Below, piece after piece: positions 57,627 through 64,000 of a DNA stretch of 64,000 nucleotides. Origin of the DNA: Apodospora peruviana (taxonomy: Eukaryota; Ascomycota; Sordariomycetes; Sordariales; Lasiosphaeriaceae); the NCBI GenBank assembly GCA_033439685.1, contig JAUEDM010000009.1, forward strand, positions 868,001 through 932,000. The letters are read 5' to 3'. Numbering within the stretch: position 1 is the stretch's first letter; each line of letters opens with the position of its first letter. Position numbers and translations under genes: made by a program. The notes below the pieces were generated by a model. It was not told the DNA's origin and ran no database searches. It saw only the letters and a program-made list of their open reading frames with translations.

Positions 57627-58305
57627 AAGGAAGAAAAATGACTGATCACTTGGTATACGCCTCGGTGGCGCGTCCTGTTTGTTCGTTGATAGACGGAATG
57701 ACAAAGCAAAAGCAAAAGGAAGGCTGGTCTACCAGACAAAAAGAGTACCTGAATGAACACAATTGTAATATGGCTCGACGTCCTAATAATACCCTCAACC
57801 ATCCCCAGCAACATCAAAACTGCTCCTCTGTTTCTCAAGGCCTCACAATCCAGAACCAGTCACTATACGTCACGTCACAACCAAAGCTTAGAACGTATCA
57901 ATTGATCCACACCTACCACCAGGTGTCAGCATTTGGCCCGCGATCGGTCACCGAGTAACGAGTGCTCACCTATTGGGGCCCATGTCTTGAATCAGCGTCT
58001 ACCAAAATCGCAAGAGCCGGCTTGAGATATATTCTGCCCTTGTCCCCGCTGCGGCGACCTGACCCTTGCCCCGTGGGCCGTGGCAAGAGGATCGGTCCAT
58101 TATGATGGCAGATTGTTTTTTTCCAGACCTCCGTGTTCACGTAACACTAGAACTGATACTTTTCATGGGTTTCCTCCTAACAGGCATGTGCAGTTTGCAA
58201 GTGTCGACCATGCACCATATAACAATGTAGTATTCCTCTCTAAGGATGGCCCGGGGAAGTACTCGACCGTTCCCAGTATATCTCGACTCTTCATTTACAC
58301 GGCTA
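57627..58305. other. Intergenic region
   Basis: 679 bp with short overlapping frames only. No gene was recognised. Confidence 0.5.
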
Positions 58306-58637
58306 TTAAGCTAGATAGCTTAATGGAAGTCTTGAATCCATTGGGAGAGAAGGAAAACCACGACAAAAGCAAAAACACATGATCGCGGCGAACAGAGCCA
58401 TGATCCCTCTCATCTTCTTCATCTTCTTCGTCCATTCCTGCTCCCTCTTGAGATCGCGCCGAAGAAACTCTTGCAGGCGTCGGTCACCTTCCTGGACAGC
58501 TTCTTGTCTGGTTAACTGCTCCCTGCGGCGTATGTACTCCTCCACCAGCCGAGGTGGGTACTGTGAAAAGGAACCAAGTATCTGTCAGTATATAATTGGC
58601 CGCCAAGAGCAGGATTGACACGCCTAATTACCTTCAT
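58306..58637 (-). CDS. Small helical protein, or displaced C-terminal exon of the FAD monooxygenase locus
   Basis: A 69-bp GTAATT/ACAG intron joins 58632-58637 (ATG AAG) to 58306-58560, giving 86 residues: 'MKYPPRLVEEYIRRREQLT', a charged helix, then 'GIMALFAAIMCFCFC'. Upstream of the ATG the same frame is open to about 58725 and reads 'ILIAGDAQIIGETISRAG'. It may therefore be the tail of a longer protein. It begins where the broken monooxygenase frame stops, so one more frame break could link the two. The call is uncertain. Confidence 0.3.
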
Positions 58638-58714
58638 GCGAGCTCCGGCTCTGCTAATAGTCTCGCCAATGATCTGGGCGTCTCCAGCTATCAGAATCTC
58701 AGAATTAGCGTTGT

Positions 58715-60204
58715 TTAATCCCAGCCAAGCGACTCATCATCGAACTGCAACTGTATCATTCTCCGACTAAGCAGTGGACTATCTGGCCCAATTGACTTCC
58801 AATCGTGGGCATCCATACAGGCTTGCCGTGAGGCCAGAACAGCTGGACGGACCCTCTCGATGACTTGGTGTCCGTACCTCTCAAGAGCATCATCTCTGTG
58901 GCGCGAAGGTGGTTGATCAAGCTTTGAGAGATAACTTGCACAGCTTGTTGCAAAGTCGAGCACATCCAGGATGGCATGATTCGCACCCTCGCCGCGGTCT
59001 ATTATCCATTGACGTTCTCTATTAGCTACCTCTCACTCGTACATTATATGGGCCATATCAACCACTTACACGTGGCCATGGAGTGAAACGCATTCTCCTA
59101 TCAGCGCGACAGGGTGAGAGGGTGAGGATTGGGCTTTCTTGGGGAGAAGCCAGTCGTGGAGCTCAACAGGTTTGATGTCGGTTCCCTCGGGAATGTCCAG
59201 CACAAGGGAACGAAATGGTTCGGCCCAGGTCTGTGCAAAGGTCTGAATGAGATCAAGCCTATCCTTGCTGGTTGAGGGGCAGGGAATAATGGATTCGACC
59301 CCAAAGAATCCAGGGCACAATGGCCAAGATACTACTATCTGGCAGGTATAATTGTTCGTTGTGTGTCACAGAGCCTTTCGGACTATTCCCTGGGGCGTCA
59401 AGTACTAGAACCAACAGGTTGGTTAGCTCATGAGACGAGACATAAAGGGTTTGGAGTCACTACTGAAATACACATTTGTATCATTTTCAGATGAGGTCCA
59501 CTGAAAGAAAAATGGGTCAAGCTCTCGCAAAGGGCCAATCTGTTCTGGCGTGTAGTCGACCTTGGCACCCAGAACTCCGACAGGAATCTTGTGCATCTCA
59601 TTTTCATACTCGGGCAAGACATCTCTCCTCACACGCGAGCGACTGCCGTTGCAACCGACCAGGATCCCGCCAAAGCACGTCGACCCATCCTCGAAAAGAG
59701 CGACTATTGCATCCGCATCCTGGTTATAGCTGCTACTGGAAAATGCTTTTCCCCACTGCGTGACTTTAGTACATATTGTTTAATGGACGCAGATAGTGTC
59801 TACGTTGGACGCAGACTTACCTGTATATCAATGATCCCTGTTGCTAAAAGTCGTCTGAGCTTCTCTCGCGTCACCCTGATGCGCTGCGATTCAGGGGCCT
59901 TGGGGCTTGCCCCCTTCAGCTCGCCGGTACTAAGGTCAAAGAACGAAAATGTTGATGCCTCGCCCCTTTCCACAGCTTCTAGATCAACATACGTCTCGGG
60001 TAGTCGGTCAATTAACTCGTCGGGGAGGAGGGAGCGAAGGGCGGGCAGAGACCAGTGGAGAGTGAGCCCCCAACCAGCGCCGCGAGTGCTGAAATCAGCA
60101 TCACGCTCAAAGATGACAAAGGGGATATCGGATTTGCGCAGGTGCTGTGCCAAGAGGAGACCGCTGAAACCTGCGCCGATGATGATGATCGGTTTTGTGG
60201 CCAT
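58715..60204 (-). pseudogene. Broken FAD-dependent monooxygenase
   Basis: Exons 59821-60204, 59464-59755, 59070-59404 and 58715-59018 are bounded by good GT-AG sites. The N terminus 'PIIIIGAGFSGLLLAQHL' is the FAD dinucleotide-binding motif and is followed by 'VIFERDA', 'GWGLTLHWSLPALRSLLP' and 'RIRVTREKLRRLL' (the family Arg). Exon 2 has 'FGGILVGCNGSRSRVRRDVL'. Exon 3 starts 'LDAPGNSPKGSVTHNEQLY' but its second half, 'CQIVVSWPLCPGFFGV', is in another frame; about two bases are missing near 59347-59351. The GDAAH motif reads 'VALIGECVSLHGH', so its FAD-ribityl Asp is gone, whereas 'RGEGANHAILD' remains. It resembles salicylate-hydroxylase-like/kynurenine-monooxygenase-like fungal enzymes and is probably inactive. 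Confidence 0.65.
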
Positions 60205-60685
60205 GGTGGGTTGCTTGCACGTGGTTTGGGGTACTATTATCTGGCGGGGTGTTGCTCGTTACAGGACAAGGAATGGAACCTCACTTGAAGGGATGAAACC
60301 CTGCTGACATTTCCAACCGACCTCCCTTTTGAAGTCACATGACAATCACACGCTGCTACCATGTAGAGTAAGGGTCTAGGCAAGTGAATTTAGCACATCA
60401 CGACGCAGTAGTGGTAATTAATCGTATAGGGTCCAATCGAGTCGACAGATAATATCGGTACAATGTTCCATTTAAATTGATCTGCTTTCTGGAAGGATCG
60501 CGACAAGTTTGAACTTGTGCGAAGGAGGGATTCTGTGGACCATGGTCAACGAATGCATACAATTCCATCAGATCTTGCTTCTCATGAGATGGAAGACTCA
60601 TTGGGTTGGTATTGGAGCACTAATTGAAGAGTTGCTCACAGGGTGCTTGTGTCTCTCGTTGATTCGATTCCTCAATTACCAATGT
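60205..60685. other. Intergenic region
   Basis: 481 bp between the monooxygenase start and the 3' end of the next minus-strand gene. No feature was recognised. Confidence 0.55.
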
Positions 60686-61903
60686 TCAGTATCGCGATCT
60701 TGGACCGTGCCGTGATGAACTTTCCCCCTCTGGAGATTGGTGACCATGTCGCCTCCGACGTCCTTCTCGGCTGTCCATTCGCACCTGCTGAGCCAAGTCC
60801 GCAAGCAGATTTGCAAGTTGCGTGTCTACCACGGCGGATTCTTGACGCAACCTCGCCGCCTCGAGTAGCCTTTGTATCAGGGTGCTCTGAGCATCGGATG
60901 CCGCAAGGGGTGTCATACCGATGTGCTCGGCAGTTTGACGACTGTGGGGTGGCTGGTGAGCGTAGGTAGAAACTCTCGGCTCGTCGGCGAGCAGGGAGGC
61001 TGGCTGGTCCTCGTTCGCCTTGCAAAGTAGTTCTTCCAGGCTGAGCTCGTCACCTCTTTGACCTCCTTGACTTAGAACGGAGAAGGTGTAGATACCGTAA
61101 CAAACACCGAGACCAATAATATATGTCAAGAAAACATTCCGGCTGTCGCTGGAATTTGCGTCTTCATCCAGCTCTTTGGTCCAAGTAAGGCCTAGGTAGA
61201 CACCGAAACCTCCAAGAAAGCAATTGAGAGATGTGGAAAGAAGCATTATGGGTGCTGAAATGGTGAGAATGGACGATGCAGCTGGTTTCTTTAACCTGGG
61301 TAACTGTGACGACCTTTCATCGCCAAACAGCAATACTAGCACCGCAAAGGGTCGCAAATCGTCATTGTTCTCAATCCACGCTTTAACTTGTCTAGCATTC
61401 AGGCAGCGTCCCATTATACGATGCTGACGGCTGGCGTAATACACGGCGATGATGGATGATACCAATGAGAAGGTGAAGAGTCCCCTGGCCGACCAATGTG
61501 TCTGGGAGAGGTCGACCAGGGACAAAGCCGTAATGGCGATCTGTGCCACGATGGCCCCCTGTTGGTACTAGCCACGTAAGTCTTGGTGCCAAATTGTGCA
61601 CACTGGGTACCAAAGGTAGAACAATCAGTTTGGGCGTCTTCTTACCGCCACGGCAATCATATTGCTTTCATCCTGGGTTGCCTTTTTGAAGTCGGATGCT
61701 ACCTTTTCGTCAAGGCTAGCTAAAACCTGTAACTCGGATCGAAGGACACTGTCACTGCCAAACAAAATGATCCAGACACCCACTATCCCGTAGCGCTTCA
61801 TGATGAACCTGGTTGCCTTGAAGGTTTCGAAAAATACCTTTCTGACAATGTTGACCACACTGAGAATCGAACTGGCAAAGCCAACTATTGAAAGGGGATC
61901 CAT
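60686..61903 (-). CDS. Fungal-specific membrane protein of unknown function
   Basis: Exons 61646-61903 and 60686-61558, with an 87-bp GTAAGA/ACAG phase-0 intron, encode 376 residues. The start 'MDPLSIVGFASSILSVVNIV' is a motif common to many fungal membrane and STAND-type proteins. The block 'ASLDEKVASDFKKATQDESN' followed by 'MIAVAGAIVAQIAITALSL' spans the splice and is highly characteristic of a Pezizomycotina-specific family. Four membrane segments follow: near 90-105, at 'GLFTFSLVSSIIAVYYA', at 'LLSTSLNCFLGGFGVYLGL' and at 'VFLTYIIGLGVCYGIYTF'. The C-terminal ~120 residues are soluble and helical, with a Q/L-rich stretch and a basic tail. No nucleotide-binding domain is present. Function is unknown. 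Confidence 0.82.
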
Positions 61904-62777
61904 GATGCATGAAAAGAACCTAGCACTGCTCCTTTCGTCAGGATTTCGGGTTATGCCTTGAGGAACGAATGCCTTGAGGAACGAAAGGTCTTTATGGTGC
62001 CTTGAGGAACGAAAGGCTCTTAGAGGACGCGCAGAAAAGCCTCTTACCCCTCAAAGAGTCCCACATTAAGTCGTCAAAAATTTGGACCCCAAAAATGCCA
62101 AAAATTCACGTGACTTGGACACCTACTCGTTAGTTTTTTGCGCCTTCTGATTGGTGCGTGCAAATCACGTGAGAGGTCGTAGCTTTCCAACCCCTCAGAA
62201 CCCCACAACTGCTCTTCACCCCCCAACTACATCGTCAGTTTTGGAGAACCCAGATCACGTGCAGGTCGGAAGATTTTGGTTCCCACCTGAGAAAACAGCG
62301 GAGAAGTCGCCGCAACAGAACCCGGCAAGGTTGGGCGTTTTTTTTTTTGTAAATGGCAAGGCACGTCGGTAATAACATGGCGACGGGATTTTATTGCCTA
62401 TCAGGGTCGTAAACCGACCTAGGTATGTCCCTTATTACCTGGCTCGCCTGGGTAGGTAACGCCGGCGTCACGACACCACGCGGGTCCACCTAGTCGAGGT
62501 GAACGGCGACACGAGAAAGATGGCCACGATTATCGTATCCTGCCGCGGGCGACCGGGACGCGCTCATGGACATCGTCGCGCTTTGAATCGTCTCCGAGTA
62601 TTGTCGGCGACAGCAGTCCCTACCTTACCTACCCAACCAAGGTACCTTGGGTATGTTTGTCGTTTGACTTGTGTCAGTGGCTCAAGTTTAGGCGGTTTGC
62701 CCGATCCAGCGCCTACCAAATAACCCTCGTTGTATCAAGTTTTAGTTGCACGTCGCGGTCGACGTCTGCACACCAAA
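61904..62777. other. Divergent intergenic region
   Basis: Promoters of the membrane-protein gene (minus) and the tyrosinase locus (plus). It contains the short repeat listed separately, several 'cacgtga'-type E-boxes (62107, 62167 and 62257 regions) and a T-run at ~62339-62350. Confidence 0.55.
61954..62013. repeat. Three copies of a 16-bp word
   Basis: The sequence tgccttgaggaacgaa occurs at 61954-61969, 61970-61985 and 61998-62013. The first two are directly adjacent and the third follows a 12-bp spacer. It lies in the promoter of the membrane-protein gene. No known factor site was recognised. Confidence 0.85.
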
Positions 62778-64000
62778 ATGTTGTTCCCAGAAGGACTCTT
62801 CAATCTGTCGAATAGACGGTCGGCAAGACCGTCGGCCATGCCCGACACAGACACCGAGGCCAGCGCGCCGTTTCTCCGGCGGAAACGGACTGAAAACAAA
62901 ATCTCGGATGAGAAGAAAACAACACCTCAGAAACCAAGATGGGCCGTATACTTGATCACCGCGGCCTCCTGTCTGCTGGTCATCTTGACATTCGCCCTGC
63001 TTGTCGTGGACAGGCAGACGACCACGAGAAAGTTCAGGGTGTGCGAACCCGGCTCGTCGACGCGAGTGGCGGACTCTTGGCACCACAGAAAAGGCAGAGT
63101 ACATTTCCGCCGTCAAGTGTTTCCATGACTTGCCCTCCGTCGTTACAGGTCAGGGGCGGAGGTCTGATGATTTTCCGTAGATTCAGAAGCGGATCGGCGA
63201 GATGAGTGAGTACTACCCTAGCCTACCTACCTTACCTACCTACCTTGGCTTCAACAACTTGAGAGGCTTAACTCCTTGAGAAGACTCTCTTGACTTTGAA
63301 AGATCCTCTTGAATTTGGTATGAAGCGGAGGGCTACCAAGACAATTGCACGTGCCAGCTCATTACGCCGCCCCCTTCCTCCCGTGGCATCGGTACTTTAT
63401 CCACGTCTACGAACAGGCCCTCCGCGAGTCGTGCGGGTTCCGCGGCACCCTGCCATATTGGACTGGACGCTTGACTGGCAGGACCCGACTCAATCCCCCA
63501 TCTGGGATGCAGAGTCCGGCTTCGGAGGCGACGGCACCTCGGGCGGCGATTTCAGTATCCGCTGGGGAACCTGTATCGCCGACGGTCCGTTTTCCGACTA
63601 TGAAGTGCACTGGTATAACCGGACCAGCAGACCGCATTGTCTCTCCCGCGGCTTCGGTCGACAGTCTTCGTACCCGCCAAGATTCAGCGGGGACGCCTTC
63701 TCGCCGGATGCCATGGCAAAGACTTTTGCAAAGGAGCGGTACATCGACTTTTCGATGCAGATTGAGATAGGGCCGCATAATTCTATTCCCCATGAGTATA
63801 AATGGGGATTTCATGTTGTTTGAGGCGCCGAATGGTATGCCCCTCTCCCTTTTCCTGACAGCCCAGGGTTTGGTGAAGGATGATATTGACTGATAGTGCA
63901 GACCCCAACTTCTTTTTGCATCACGCACAGGTCGACCGGCTCTGGTGGACGTGGCAGACCAAGGCATCCCAGAGAATGTTCGAGTATAACGGGCCCAAGG
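62778..64000 (+). pseudogene. Membrane-anchored tyrosinase, multiply broken and cut by window edge
   Basis: The N terminus (ATG 62778) is cytoplasmic, then 'VYLITAASCLLVILTFALLV' is a membrane anchor. After 'VCEPGSS' the frame jumps to 'REWRTLGTTEKAEYISAVKC', so one to two bases are wrong near 63058-63062. That frame meets an in-frame TAG at 63178-63180 where a Tyr/Val-Ile-His is expected, and the expected copper-A His codon reads CAG. After an intron, 'APFLPWHRYFIHVYEQALRE' is present but 'LPYW' breaks from 'DWTLDWQDPTQSPIWDAES' at 63458-63461. A fourth shift near 63787-63791 separates 'MQIEIGPHNSIP' from 'NGDFMLFEAPN'. The last exon gives 'PNFFLHHAQVDRLWWTWQ', the copper-B site. As read it cannot make an active copper oxidase. 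Confidence 0.75.

Overview
The window is nuclear DNA of a filamentous ascomycete (Pezizomycotina). Genes carry short GT-AG introns (44-124 bp) with CTAAC/CTGAC-like branch points. Families typical of this group are present: a Zn2Cys6 regulator, a PTH11-like rhodopsin-domain membrane protein, DUF3433, 2EXR, GMC and berberine-bridge oxidases, and an allantoate-permease-type MFS carrier. The species cannot be named from the sequence alone. No bacterial operons, CRISPR array or complete transposon was seen.

Layout. 0.6-4.9 kb: a 1372-residue, three-exon protein whose first ~230 residues look gasdermin-like. 5.2-11 kb, minus strand: a secreted FAD/BBE-like oxidase, an NmrA-like NAD(P)-binding protein and a DUF4360-like secreted protein. 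12.3-13.6 kb: a SET-domain protein with a predicted signal peptide. 14.7-16.6 kb: a disordered Q-rich protein. 16.6-20.2 kb: no recognisable gene. 20.2-24.0 kb: a 1218-residue DUF3433 membrane protein. 25-28.5 kb: two different nucleotidyltransferase-like fungal genes flanking a decayed 2EXR gene. 28.8 kb: a tRNA-like element. 29.2-30.8 kb: a PTH11-like membrane protein. 32.6-36.9 kb: a secreted GMC oxidoreductase followed by a Zn2Cys6 regulator. 37.5-39.4 kb: a secreted beta-lactamase-like protein lacking catalytic residues. 40.3-41.8 kb: a GPI-type Ser-rich wall protein and a NIF3/YqfO-like protein. 42.9-44 kb: an intact 2EXR gene.

The right third alternates working genes with debris. A repeat-bearing coiled-coil pseudogene lies at 46.6-47.4 kb. 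An MFS permease and a GH105 unsaturated rhamnogalacturonyl hydrolase are divergently transcribed at 47.7-51.5 kb and probably form a pectin-product uptake and processing pair. Two decayed F-box/ankyrin fragments and a truncated acetyltransferase follow (52.4-54.7 kb), then a small three-exon gene of unknown function, a broken FAD monooxygenase (58.7-60.2 kb), a fungal-specific membrane protein (60.7-61.9 kb) and a tyrosinase with several frame breaks running off the right edge.

Splice sites were placed by eye, by requiring consensus borders, consistent phase and restored family motifs. Family names rest on recalled motifs because no search could be run. Most lesions are one- or two-base indels, several in short homopolymers, so real decay and consensus sequence error both need to be considered.
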